Positions 1-12,445 of a stretch of 64,000 bases of DNA are shown here, in pieces. The stretch's first letter is position 1; every line of letters begins with the position of its first letter. The notes beneath the pieces are model-generated. The model was not told the DNA's origin. It saw nothing but the letters and a program-made list of their open reading frames with translations, and ran no database searches. The DNA comes from Zeugodacus cucurbitae (Eukaryota > Arthropoda > Insecta > Diptera > Tephritidae): positions 59,473,501-59,537,500 of the forward strand of contig NC_071671.1 of assembly GCF_028554725.1 (NCBI RefSeq), in the 5' to 3' direction. Both the position numbers and the translations under genes were made by a program.

Positions 1-1947
1 TACAGCTTCTAGTGCTGCTGCTGGCGCTGTCACTACTGCTGCGGCAGCGTTTTCGTTACAGTTTTGCCACTCAATTTGTTGCTTGCTTGTTGGCTGGCTG
101 GCTGGCTGGCTTACTAGCTTAGCATTGCTCTCTCTTAGTGCGACGCTAGTGAGGAGCAGCGCTCATTTAACTGCCCGCTCACCGGCTACACTTTGTTTTG
201 CCAGCGCTGCTGCTGCTGCTGCGGCTGTCGGCGCCACTGAGCGGAAGAAGCCAATGCATGCGTGTGTGTATGTCTGTGCATGTGCGTTTTCGGGGTAAGT
301 GTGTGCGCTGCAAGCAAGCGCTCATGTGTATGTGTGTGTGTGTGAAATTGATTTTATTAGTTTTTGGTTTTTGTGTTGAGTTGTGTTGAATTTAAAAATT
401 TTTTGAATTGCGCGCCCTTAGTCATTGACTAAACGTGCAAGCGGCAGGCAGCAGCGCAATCAGCGGCTAAAGCGGCAACAGCAAAAATATTCTACAGTCA
501 ACAACAACGAGAACACAACTAGAAATTAGTTAAATAAAAATCAAATAAGCAACTCACTAGCGCACTAGTAGTGGCAAGAACAACATTGCGCCGTTGCGAC
601 AGTTGTGGCAGATAATAATAATAATAAGTATAAGTTGGAAGTAGCAGTAGTTGGGAGCGCTCATACAAAAAAATGTTCGCGTTCTAACATTTGCATTCGA
701 TATTCGGTATTGGTTGGACGCGTTGTTGCCCATTTTTCTTTTCAACTTTTGATTTCGCTTGCGTGTTTTGATTTTGGTGCTTTTTTGTTTTTGTTTGTAC
801 GCTTGCATTGGAATTATTGCGGTGAAGTGCCATCATATCAAACATTCACACGCGGTCTTCGGTGGTTAACGGTAGTTAAGGCGCCGCCTCCCACAACAAA
901 TTTTCGGTGTTTGAGTTTGATGAATAACGGCATTTTTGGCGTAAATAAAGACGCAAGTGAACTGAATGCAGCTGGAAATTGGCAGAAAAGTGACATTCAC
1001 GCGAGAGCGAATAGGAAAATGTGGTAAATTTTTTTGTAAAAAATAACAACAAATATTTGAAAAGAATTTTGAAGCTAAAATTACAAGCGGAAGTGTAAAA
1101 TATCGGAGATAATCAGTAAAAAATTCAGTGTAAATTATAAAATATTGAAAGAAATATTAAAATAAAGTGAAGAACGTAACTATTATAGCAACAAAAATAC
1201 ATTAAAAATATATATTTATCAATTACTAAAAAAAAATAAATTGAATATAAATTTAACAAAAACAAAACGTTAAAAAACAACAACAACAAACATAACTGAT
1301 TATATTAAAATTAGTTTCATACATATAATCATAAACTGAGTATTTTCAATTTCTGCGTATTATTTAAGCGTCGAAAAAATTTTAAAATAACAACAACAAC
1401 AATTTAAAAATTTCAAAAAATTATCCTTCGATTCTGTTGCGTCTAACTACATACCAAAATATTTTCTGCATACCAATTTGTGCAAAATAAACAAAAAAAA
1501 CTCATGTGTTTCTAATAATATGCACAACAGCTGCAGCCTTCTTAAAAAAGTAACAACACAACCACAGTAATTGAAATATAAAATACCTACATACAACTTT
1601 GTAAAGCGCTTTTTTTACCACTAACAAGTAATAAAGTAAAAATATACTTTAATACCTTAGCATAGAAAACAAAACTTAGAATTCAATAGAAATTAACTAG
1701 ACATGCTGTGAATTTTGTGCGAAATAAAGAAATCATAAAAATTATTGTAAACGATTTGTTAATTAATAAAAACTTAAAAACGTGTGTGGAAAAAGCGCTT
1801 AGCACAAACGACAAAATTGCTACGAATTTGTGAAAATCGTACAACAACTACAATAGTGTAAAAATACGCACGCGTGCTTCTAAGCAACACCAATCTCACG
1901 GCAGTTAATACGAAAAAGGATTAAAAGTGGAAGACATAACGGCAAAA
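1..1947 (+). other. Promoter-proximal DNA and probable 5' leader of the apt-like gene
   Basis: Positions 1-1000 are clearly less A+T-rich than what follows. They contain GGCT repeats (about 93-112), CTG-type triplets (about 205-225) and TGTG runs (about 265-345). From about 1030 to 1947 the sequence is A+T-rich with CAACAA runs and no significant open frame, as in long dipteran 5' UTRs. A 140-residue open frame at 605-1027 has no recognisable domain and is treated as chance. I could not place a TATA box or a well-spaced initiator/DPE with confidence. Confidence 0.4.
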
Positions 1948-1950
1948 ATG
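1948..1950 (+). CDS. apt: Candidate first coding exon end of the apt-like gene: start codon directly at a splice donor
   Basis: An ATG in good fly context (ggcaaaaATG) is followed immediately by a donor, gtaaat, at 1951. Spliced to the acceptor at 57549/57550, this gives ATG GTT AAT AAA..., in frame with the whole downstream coding sequence. The upstream leader is A+T-rich, contains CAACAACAA runs and has no long frame, as expected for a fly 5' UTR. If correct, intron 1 is about 55.6 kb and this exon contributes only Met1. The transcription start is not visible. The exon could be non-coding in transcripts that use the 36817-36880 exon. Confirmation needs cDNA evidence. Confidence 0.55.
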
Positions 1951-2737
1951 GTAAATATTACTAAAGAATCGCATATTTATTTAAATTATATCTAATTACT
2001 TTAAGCGTGCTTAACTACTGTGCTTTAAAAGAAATTAGTCTCACATATTTGCTTGATAAGTCAAATTCTAATGCGGATAATCACATGTATTATTCATACA
2101 CATATGTATGTATGTATGTGTGCATGTTTAGTAAAAAAAAAATATAAAAAAAATTGAAAATTAAAACGAAGTTGAAATAAATTTTTTTTTGACGAAAGTG
2201 ATTAAAAATACTCGTGATTGAAAAAAATTGTTTTGAAAAAAATTCAAAATTTTAAGATAAACTGGCATAAAATACTTTGTTTTGAAAATTTAGAACGCCG
2301 CTGACTGTGATTCATTATTATATTTTTTTATTTTGAAACTGTGGAAACAAATTTGGAATGAAATGTATAGCAGTCGCAGATTACGGACATTAGAATCACA
2401 TTGTGTAGATCACTTATGACATATAGAACCATTTTGGTAGTGTAATGTTCCGAAACCAATATGTATTTAGAAAAAGATCTTAAAGATTATCGGACAGTTT
2501 TATCAAGTGCTGATATAATATCCTACAGCTTAATTGGCAAGTTACTTTAATGCTTCCATTCAGGAATTACTTCAGTTCTAAGTATCATATATCAGTCGGC
2601 TCTATGATTTTCGTACGATCTACCAAAAGTGCTGATATTTCTAGAGCTCATACTCCATCTTGAGCTATTTTCGAAGTAGAAGAAGTTTTGTGTTAGAAAA
2701 ATTAGATAACATTTATTTTATGATATTTTTTTCCTTT

Positions 2738-2900
2738 GACCGTTTTCACACGGGCAATTTTTGTCGCGGCAATTCTTAGTTTTATAGGAGAGGGGGCGAC
2801 CAAGGGAAGCGAGAGAGAGAGAAATTCTCGTCTCTTCGTCGCCCCCTCTCCTATAAAACTAAGAATTGCCGCGACAAAAATTGCCTGTGTGAAAACGGTC
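2738..2900. mobile_element. Hairpin (foldback/MITE-like) element with 63-bp inverted arms
   Basis: The arms at 2738-2800 and 2838-2900 are reverse complements over 63 bp with one mismatch seen. They flank a 37-bp, GA-rich spacer. The outer ends read gaccgttttcaca...tgtgaaaacggtc. TTT lies next to both ends and could be a short target duplication, but the flanks are T-rich, so this is ambiguous. There is no coding capacity. High arm identity implies a young insertion or strong selection for the hairpin. The superfamily is not assigned. Confidence 0.75.
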
Positions 2901-4711
2901 TTTCAAAGTTAAATTTTTTACCCTTCGAGTACAAAAAAGGTAGATAAGAAACTATAGGCTGGAATTTCATACAAAAAATATTAAATATCTTGTGCAGAGA
3001 AGTGATGAACTGTGTTGCTGAAAATGTGATGTAAAGCTAGTAAGCATTATAAGAAACAGAAACAGAAATTGTAGGTAAAACTGTTTCTTTCAAACAGCAA
3101 ACGTCCAATTGTCCAAGCATACCCGAAGGAAATGCAGATTATAAAACTACCCTGACTATTTAGTGTGCTTGCTATCAGCACTAGTGACTACATATTATCC
3201 AGGCAATATGCTCTGCTTGAGATATTATATTTCGCAAGTGCTGGGCATTTTCTCACTAATACCTTTGGAACTATGTATAAGATAAGAAGTACCTGTAGGG
3301 ATATATGAAAACATTGGAAACATATTTCAAAACTAGGAATATTTTTATGTTTATAGATGTAGATATACTATATAAGATATAGAACTGCTTATATTTAAAT
3401 TTTAAAATAACTTCGTTTGTATAGTAAATTATAAATAAAATATATTTTTACAGTTAAATAAATAATTTTTTCTTTAATGATTGAACTAAAATTATGATAA
3501 TATTACCTACAAGTGAATCTGTATAGTTGAACAAAGTGAAACACTTGATCGCAAGCACCATTTAGTAAATTAATTTCAAATTCTGAATTTCCAAAAGTTT
3601 TTAAGCTCATAAATTATATATAAAAAATTAAATATTAATATCTGTTTCTGCATAAATTTCATAAAATTCTTGTGGTAAACAAATGCAAAAGTCCAATTTT
3701 TATATTATAATTTTCGTGAATCCAACTTAGAAATAACCCAAAAAATATTTTTTGAATTTGTGTTTGATTAAATTATCGCAACTCAATTACAGTACCGTCG
3801 GCTAAATTATTAAATTATACAGACTTGCTAACTACTAAACAATTATGTTTATATGTAACTACATGAGTCGCTCAGTTTTCCCAATTGCTTGTTAGCAAAT
3901 AAATATAAGCGACTAAGCGGAAATTATTCGCTAGTGTAGTCATACATTAAGAGCACTTACTAAGCGCTAAGTTACAGCGACGAAATAAAGCTAAACACAA
4001 ACATACAACAACTACTAGCGCTTACTAATGGGTGACTAATTTGATTATAAACTAAATATGACATCGACCTGATAAATACTTAGGAGTAGATTCGAGTGAA
4101 TTTAAAGCGCAAGAGAATATTTAACAGTAGTTTTATATATTTTAGAGCACACCAATTTGCATACAAACACATACATACATACATATATGTATATTTATAT
4201 AGCTGTATGTAGTTGTAAGCCTGTGTTTGTACTATATGCATATGAATGGTAAAACAGTTGCTCTGGATTTTGAGTCATTCGTTACTTATTGCTTATTTGC
4301 TTAATTGAAGTACTACAAATAATTTATTTAAGATAAACCCGGCAAAACTCGGGAATGTCATAAAATTTAGTCACAAAAAGAAATCATTTCTGCGAAACAG
4401 CAAAGGGAAGCACAAAGTTTAACTTTAGATGGATTGCAAAGAAGCTGGAAAAATATAAAAATATTAATATTTTAATGCAGGGGATTCCGTTGTGGCGGAA
4501 GTGATTACGGTAAATTCTTATTCATACAGACGTATTTGCATATAAGCGAGTAAATAAGTAAACAGCCCACTTTAGTATATTAATTCTTGGTAATATTGAG
4601 ACTTATTAAATTTTATTTATGACACATATTTTAAAGAAAAACCGAAATTTGTAAAATATTTTTTTTGGGTTTAAAATATGTACAAGAATGGTATATTGAG
4701 TAATGACTATT

Positions 4712-5142
4712 TAAATAAAATAAAATAAATAAAATGAAATAAAATAAAATAAAATAAAATAAAATAAAATAAAATAAAATAAAATAAAATAAAATAAAAT
4801 AAAATAAATTAAATTAAATTAAATTAAATTAAATTAAATTAAATTAAATTTAAAATAAAATAAATTAAAATAAATAAAATTAAATTTAATTAAAATAAAA
4901 TAAATTAAAATAATCTAAAATAAAATAAATAAAATGAAATAAAATAAAATAAAATAAAATAAAATAAAATAAAATAAAATAAAATAAAATAAAATAAAAT
5001 AAAATAAAATAAAATAAAATAAAATAAAATAAAATAAAATAAAATAAAATAAAATAAAATAAAATAAAATAAAATAAAATAAAATAAAATAAAATAAAAT
5101 AAAATAAAATAAAATAAAATAAAAAATAAAATAAAATAAAAT
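4712..5142. repeat. AAAAT pentanucleotide array 1 with an internal AAATT variant block
   Basis: This is near-perfect (AAAAT)n from about 4727 to 4805. A block of (TTAAA)n-type units follows to about 4850, then mixed units to about 4935, then a long, nearly perfect (AAAAT)n run to about 5142. On the minus strand it reads as an artefactual FILFY-type open frame. Each unit junction contains AATAAA on the + strand. Confidence 0.95.
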
Positions 5143-7080
5143 AGAACATTAAATATGAAATAAAAGATAAAAAACCGAAATAATTAAAATTATAAAATTA
5201 AAAAATAGTAAAAAAAAATAATTTTGTCCAAAATTTCTCCACCAATAATTTTCGGCTTTTGGCAATTGCTCTTAGTATATAAATGTCCCTACGTATATCT
5301 GCAAATTTGTTCAACATTTTTTCGCATCATGTGCCCAATTGCTCGCATTTAGTTAGAAATTATAAATAAAATTGTTCAATAACACATTCATAAATTAATA
5401 ACAGCGCTTATAAGATGCTATAAATGTATACAAGTTGTATGTTTGCGCCCATCCGCACATCTACAAATACATATTTACATATACACATGTGAGTATGTAT
5501 GTTTGCATGTTTCTTAGAAGCCCCTGCACGCTCCGAACACACATTGAATCAAATTGTGTTAAAGTCGATCGAATGATAAATCATAAAGCGCAAAATATTA
5601 GCAAAAACAACAACTACAACAACAGTAGCAGCAAAAAAATTGGCGAAGAAGCAGTGACACAGCTGCAACAGTGTACTTTAGTTAGTTCGGATGTTGTTGT
5701 TGTATATGTATGTATCTATGTGCCTCGTGAAATGATCTAAAAGGCATTTTGAGTGTTTAAAAAACAAATAAACTAAATTAAGTGTATGTATGTACGACTA
5801 TGCATGTCGCTGGGTACTGAAGAAGCGCCGCAGCCAACATTCGCATTTAGCAGATATTAAATATATGAACAACAACAACAACAGCTGTACGTATGAGCAT
5901 GAGCCGTGAAAGCATCGAAAGCGATTCATAATTATTTACAATTGGCTGCAAAAAAAAATTGGCTGCACCAACAACAACAATTATGCGAACAAACTGAAAT
6001 GCGGCAAAAATGCAGATGAAGAGGAAAGATGCTGCTGCAGGATGACGGCTAAGAAGCGTGCTGAAGAAGCATTGAATTCTTAGGGAGTGCAGACACAGAC
6101 ACACATACTATGATTTAAAATCACACTTTATGCACTTGGCGGCGGTTAGTTGCAGCTGCAGGAGCATTTTAGTAGCAGCGCATTTGGCACTTCGCACACA
6201 AACCCACATACATAAATATACTCGTAAGAGTATTTATGCACACTGCTGTGGTTATGATTTTGCCACGCTATTTTTAATAATTCCAACACATTTTCAATAT
6301 TTGCACAAACGCACAAGCATACTCACGTACATATGAATACATTCATAAGCGCATGATATATGCATTTTAAGTTATAGATAGACGACCGACTGCCAGGTAG
6401 GCTAAAGACAGCAATCAAATATTTTTAAATCGCGCAAATAAACATAAATACATATATACATATACAGCTGTGTAGACTAGCGGTAATTTGAAGTGAAACA
6501 TTAAAAAAAATAAAAAAATTAAAATTCTGCGAATATAAAAATAACCGAACGGAAAACGCAAATTTTTAGTGAAGAAATCGAAAAGAAATTAAAACAATTT
6601 TCGAAATAAGCCAAAGACACGCGAAACTGTAGTGCAAATAAAATCGAAATCATTATGTGCGATGATTAAAGGAGTCACATAAATACACGCACACACATAC
6701 TCTCATACTCATACAAACAAACATAAACACAAATGAAGTTAGTCGCCTAGTCAAGGAAATAGTTTATAGCACTGACACTCTAGTGCCTGTAAGAGGGAGC
6801 AGCGCCATATTTATATAAAAATTATTGCTGCGCTTTTTGTTGTTCTGACAGTTGAACGTTTTTTTTTGTTGTTGGCATACGCCATGGCGCAGGTCAGCGC
6901 CCAACAACAGCTGTTGCAGTTTGCTTGCTTTTGCTCTGGCGTTGCAGTGCCGTTTCCTGTTGTTAGCTAATTTTTTGTTGTTGCCACAGCACACACTTGA
7001 TGTGGAGTGAATTTGAAGAGAAAAACATATTATAAATAAAATTTTTTTTCTAGTCGTCATTATTTCCACCCAACTTTTCG
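5143..7080. other. Intronic DNA, no gene seen
   Basis: The stretch contains TATG/CATATG microsatellites and CAACAA runs (about 5590-5640 and 5866-5884), with intermediate base composition. Short open frames on both strands have no recognisable domain or consistent composition and are treated as chance. Confidence 0.6.
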
Positions 7081-8010
7081 AAGTTTATTACATAATTTCA
7101 GGCTTTCAACCCTTACATCATAAAAAAAAAATTAATTAATTTAAATCTTTATAAAATTTATATTTTATATTTGTACATACAAAGTCCGTTTTTATTAATA
7201 TTCATTTCAGTTTACTTTTATATATTTTCTGTTATTTAAAAAATTGTTTTTTTTTTTTGTAATAATCTTATGTAAAAAAGCAAATTTAATTTTTTTTATT
7301 TCAAATTTAGTTTTTTTATTATTTTTTCTGTCATTTAGAATTACATATAAAAAAAATTAATTTTTTTTTAATTTAGTTTAATTTTAAAATTCAATAATTT
7401 TTAATAATAAAAATTTTAAATATTTTTTTAATTTTTTTTCAATAATTTAGTTTAAATTTAAAATTTTATAATAATAATAATTTTTTTAAATTTAATTATT
7501 AATAGTAATAATTTTTTGTAATGTTTTGTCTTATTTGTTTTTAAATTTCTTATTATTTATCAATGAATTATTATTATTTTTCATTTATTAAAATTTCTTT
7601 CTTAAATATAAATTAATTTTTTAACTACTTTCAAATATTTTTTAAAGTTTTTAAATTAAATATTGGTATTTTTTTAAATAAATAAAAGTATATTGATTTT
7701 ATTTCCTATTTTTATTATAATTTTTTAATTATATTTTTAGTTAATAAACCTCTCAATACATTTTTATTATTATTTATTTCTTATTTTCTAAATTTTTATT
7801 CCAAATTTAATATAATTTTTCTATAATTAAAATAATTCCAAGGCAAGAGTTAATTATTTTAAATGATTTTATATGCATTTTTTGCTATTTGTTATTAAAA
7901 GTAAATTTTATTATTTTTTTTAAATATGTTTTTTTTTATAATTTTTTATTTTTACTTTTTTTAATTTTATTGTGCAAATCTTTTTTTTATTGATTTTCAT
8001 TAATTTTAGT
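7080..8010. repeat. Low-complexity A+T-rich block
   Basis: This is almost entirely A and T, with T-runs and TTATT/TTTAA words and very few G or C. No tandem unit is clear by eye, and there are no open frames of note. Confidence 0.8.
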
Positions 8011-11000
8011 AATCCCTAAAGAATAAATATTTTTATTATTATCACCAATTCAATTATTATAATTCCTATCTAAATCCTACTTTATCTTTATCTTTACAAT
8101 TTCTGAACTAATAATTGTTAAAACTGCAAGAAATAATTTCCTTTGCCCACATTCTACATTTGCATTCTTCATACTATTAGTTAGTGTACCAATTAAAAGT
8201 TCTGTGCAAGCAATTTCTCCTTGTAATTCAATGCAAATAGAGAAGAAGCCACTGCAATTTGCAACACGTCATCCGATGAATATGCGATTTCACTAATATT
8301 GCATACAATTTCCAATTACTTTACACACACAACGATATACATACGTATACATATGTATAAATATGTGACATATTGCCAATCTGGCCTGACGATATTTGAG
8401 TAGCGCGCATTTAAAACACAAAACGCAACAACAAATAAGCGCATTCACTGCAATTTCATACTAAACTAAAAAGTCAAGATTGCGAAAAAGACAATACGAA
8501 AAAAAAAAAATAAAAAAACATATTCTAATAAAGCAAAACAGGCATAAATTGACGATATGCATATGCACAGTGGAGTCACAAAGAATAAATAATAATTTGT
8601 ATGTATAAATTGTATAACGAATTTATTTAGTAGATATGTGTACGTCTTTATATACATTTAAAGCTAAACTACAATGGCAGCGACAATAGACACTGACAAC
8701 AACAACAGCATATAACAATAATGACTACTACAATAACTACAAAAACAAAAACGTCGAACTAATGGAAAGCATAGCAATTCGTTGTGGCAATAAATAAATT
8801 AATTGATTATTATTCTTTTGGTTTTATTGCTTTATTTGTGTAACCATATAGGAATTTGTTGTTGCAGCCGCTGTTGCAGCATTGCTACACACACTTGAAA
8901 CTCATACTCAGCAACATTTCTTTACATTGTATGCATGTGTGTGTGTGTCTGTTTGTGTGCCTCTAGTATAAGCAAGAGCGTTTTGTTTTAAGATAGCAGA
9001 GAGCGCTAACGATCACCAGCAGCTGGGTGCAAATTGACTACAGAAATTGATGGCTCTCTACACATACAAATATACCGTGATATTCCGTTGTTTATTGGGT
9101 GGTTGGGTGGCTGTGTGATTTAACCGCTTTTCTGCCTACTATTTTAATACACCAATACAAAAACAATTTTACTTAGTAATAGTAAAGCTAACGCTAGTTC
9201 ATTCGTAAGCATCTATTGGCGTCTTAAGCCTTTCATTTGCACATATACACACACGTACACTTTCTAGTAAAAAATGTTATAAAATTCCTTACTCGTAGCA
9301 GCAATTGCATAGCAAAGATTAAATAGAGGTTATAAAAATAAATTGTTATAATAACAACTGCTGAGATCAATTTGACGAGTTCCAGCACATAAATTGTGCT
9401 TTATGCGACTCAGTAGCTAATTGTTGACGGAAATGAACTCAAAGCGATCGGTTGAGACTCATATACGACTCATAATCGAGCTAAATGCTTTTACTATTAA
9501 AAAGTGAAGTATAGTTTTAGGTGTTGGGGGGACTAGTTTTTACATTTCTTACTATCACCGAGCAGTTGGTACTCAATTTCGAAGCCACGATCATTTTAAA
9601 AAGGATTTTGGAAGAGTTTGTAAGAATCTCTAGAAGAGGAAATACCAATTTTTTGTAAAAGAAATGATCATTTATGAGTAGATCGTTTTTATAGAATTAG
9701 TAAGAAATTGAGAATTTATATTTTCATACGAATTTTTAAGACGATATAACTATTATCAGTTCTCCTGGACTTTATTCTCAAAGCACGTTATTAGTTTTCA
9801 ATAATACAATTTTATTAAATCATATCTGAAGGTGATCGTTACTTATGTATTTTCAAATAATCCGATACTCGATAGCGAATTTTAACTTGAAATTTTAATT
9901 AGAATATTTTTTAGCTCGTGAGATCTTGATATGAATATAATGGAATATTTCTGAATTTCTTCAACTAATGGCATATTAAATACTTATTTTGAATTGGTGA
10001 TCATATTTCTACAAATGGCTCAAAAAGGTCTAAGGCTAAGGTCTAAGGTCTAAGGTCTAAAGCTCTAAGGTCTAACTAAGATTTTTGAGTAATTAATTCC
10101 GTTAAATCCTTCAAAATATTGATAATATTGCGAACAGATGAATCTTCTCACAATGATACATAAAAATTAGGCACAAAATTTTGATTTATTGAGTGGGGTA
10201 GTATAAAGAATGCGGTCTTCAATGCCACAGGTACTATAAAAATGGCTACAAAGAAAGTTTACAAGCTTTCTTCGCCAAAATGCCATAAATTAGTAATTTC
10301 TTGATTGAAAATCTTCTAGATTTGTCAATTTAGTTAGAATTCAAGTACTAATGGTAATGCTACCACTCCCATTACCACCTAGTACCTACAATAGCAATGC
10401 AGTAAAAGCAGTTAAATGCATTTACACGCTCAATTCAATGACTTCAATCACACAAAATAAAAAATCAAGCTCACACACAAGATATCAAATATACAAGAAC
10501 AACAAAACACAGTAGACAGCAGCATCAACAACAACCAACAATCGCAGCGGATTTAATGCAAATTCGTTCCATCACTCAAACACACATTAAAGCGCAGTCA
10601 GACGGACAAAGGAAAAAACGGTTTATGTGGAAAAATGCAGTAATTGAACAATGAAACGAGGCAAAAGACTGAATGCTGAGAAATTGAGAAGAGTTAGTGC
10701 GAGAGTGTGACTATTGGAGGCTGTATGTACAGCCATACAGCCAAGTACGTTTGAATGCATGTAGGTGCGAAAGTATTTGAAATGCAATAGGCAGCTGCAT
10801 TTGATTATTGACTTTGATGTGTAAAGAAATTAACACTCCATAGAAATGAGTGATTAAGCAAACGCAGTTAATTGAAGTGATGGGGAGAGTGGAGGTAAAA
10901 AACAACAACAACAACAACTAGAAAGATCCTTGGTGTGTTTCTAAGTAGAGGAAAAAAATGGAAATACAATAACAATAAAAAAATATAAATGTTTAGCGCG

Positions 11001-11970
11001 GCTATTGTTAGAACATACATACATATATACATATTAGAAAAAAATAAGCGAAAGATATTAAAGCTGACAATCAATCATTGCGTCACACCAGAAAAAAACA
11101 AAAAAAAAAAATCATGGAAAAAACAAAACAATGGAAATATGAACAAATACCTATGCTAGATACCTTAGTGAAGCGCAATCTAAATACTTACGTGTACATA
11201 CATATGTATGTATGTTAATATGTATGCATTGATATCTGTTTAAGTGTCCATCAAAGGTTTTGTTGTGCTTGTATGTGGGCTACCGTGATTTTAGGGGCAA
11301 CATTTAACGAATTTTGACAAATCATGTCGCTTTAGAGTTACACAAGCGTACATACATGCATACATTCAAACAAACAATTGTATGCATAAGTCTGTTGTTG
11401 CATATAGAAGAACATGCTTTGCTTTAGTTCCGCTCATGTGGCTGCGCTTTTTCTGTTGCCCATATAGCCTTGTTTCCACATATGTACATATGCACACACA
11501 CTTCTGGATATGTATGTACTTAAGTGCATGCTTGTATAACATAACATTCAGCTATTTAGCCATAAACAACTATTAAATTAAATTTCAAATGTTAAGAATT
11601 AAAATCAAAGTGTTGTAAATAAACATTCCATCAATAATTGAAGTGCCAAAATTCATATGTATGATTAGCTGTGCTTCTACAGCATATTTGTTTGTATGTT
11701 TGAATGCGTATGCAGTCAGCTGTGTGCCGCTAAACTAGCGCATATGCATGGAGGAAGGCATTAATTGATCGATATGCTTTTGTTTAATCAAAAAAAACAT
11801 TTGTTTAGTATAAGACATATGTGTTTCTATATCTCATTGTGTATGTATGTTTTATGTGTGTGTTACATCTGAACTTCTAACATATGTTTGCCTCTGCATG
11901 CTTTCCTATACCCATAGACAGTTTGTTGATAATAGGTTTTTTCAAAATTAAATATTTTTTATTCATCGGA
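8011..11970. other. Intronic DNA with simple repeats, no gene seen
   Basis: The stretch contains CATATG/TATG and TGTG microsatellites, CAACAA runs and anonymous single-copy DNA. A short AAGGTCT array lies at 10025-10075 (listed separately). No domain-bearing open frame was found on either strand. Confidence 0.6.
10025..10075. repeat. Short AAGGTCT heptamer array
   Basis: About six imperfect copies of (CT)AAGGT(CT)AAGG-type units lie in tandem. A related, more degenerate AAGGTCTAGT-rich stretch recurs just downstream of the RTE element at about 35333-35525. Confidence 0.8.
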
Positions 11971-11974
11971 TTAC

Positions 11975-12445
11975 ACTAAAAAATACCACTACCAATACCA
12001 ATACTAGGATAAATTCTTGTACCAATATCAAAACCAATACTAGTACCAATACCAATACCACTACCAATACCAATACCAATAGAAATACAAATAGCAATAC
12101 CAGTATTTGAACCAATACTAATAGCAATGCCAAATACCAATACCAATACCAGTACCAATATCTATATCAATAGGAATAGCTATACAAAGTATCAATACCT
12201 ATCCAATATCAATATGAATACCTGTACCAATAGTATTTAAAAACAAAATCATAAAAATACCAATACTAGTACCTGTACCAATACCAATTCCAATACCAGT
12301 ACCAGTACCACTCCCAGTAACAATGCCTATATCAATACGAATAGTAATGTCAAATACCAATACCAATTCAAGTACCACTATCAGTACCTGTACCAATACA
12401 AATACTTATACAAGTACCAGTACCAGTACCAGTACCAATACTATT
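11975..12445. repeat. Degenerate ACCAAT hexamer array with higher-order duplication
   Basis: The array is built of ACCAAT, ACCAGT and ACTAGT-type hexamers. A segment beginning near 12229 (aatagtattt...caaaatcataaaaa) recurs near 12436, so a unit of about 207 bp was duplicated on top of the hexamer array. The minus-strand open frames of alternating Gly/Ile/Val/Thr are an artefact of a 6-bp period being two codons. Confidence 0.9.

Noticed and set aside
846..882. Initiator-like TTCACAC with AGTTA resembling a DPE
   Set aside because: By counting, AGTTA begins at +27 rather than +28 and the initiator match is poor. Not strong enough to call a promoter.
605..1027. 140-residue open frame near the 5' end
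   Set aside because: No recognisable domain, and it lies in probable leader or promoter DNA with low-complexity segments. A chance frame is more likely.
4886..5149. Minus-strand open frame of repeated FILFY units (also at 50347-50592 and 61526-62083)
   Set aside because: A translation artefact of the AAAAT pentamer arrays: a 5-bp period gives a 5-codon cycle with no stop.
11976..12396. Minus-strand Gly/Ile/Val/Thr-rich open frames resembling a repetitive protein
   Set aside because: They arise from a 6-bp repeat read as two codons. There is no start context, splice signal or domain.
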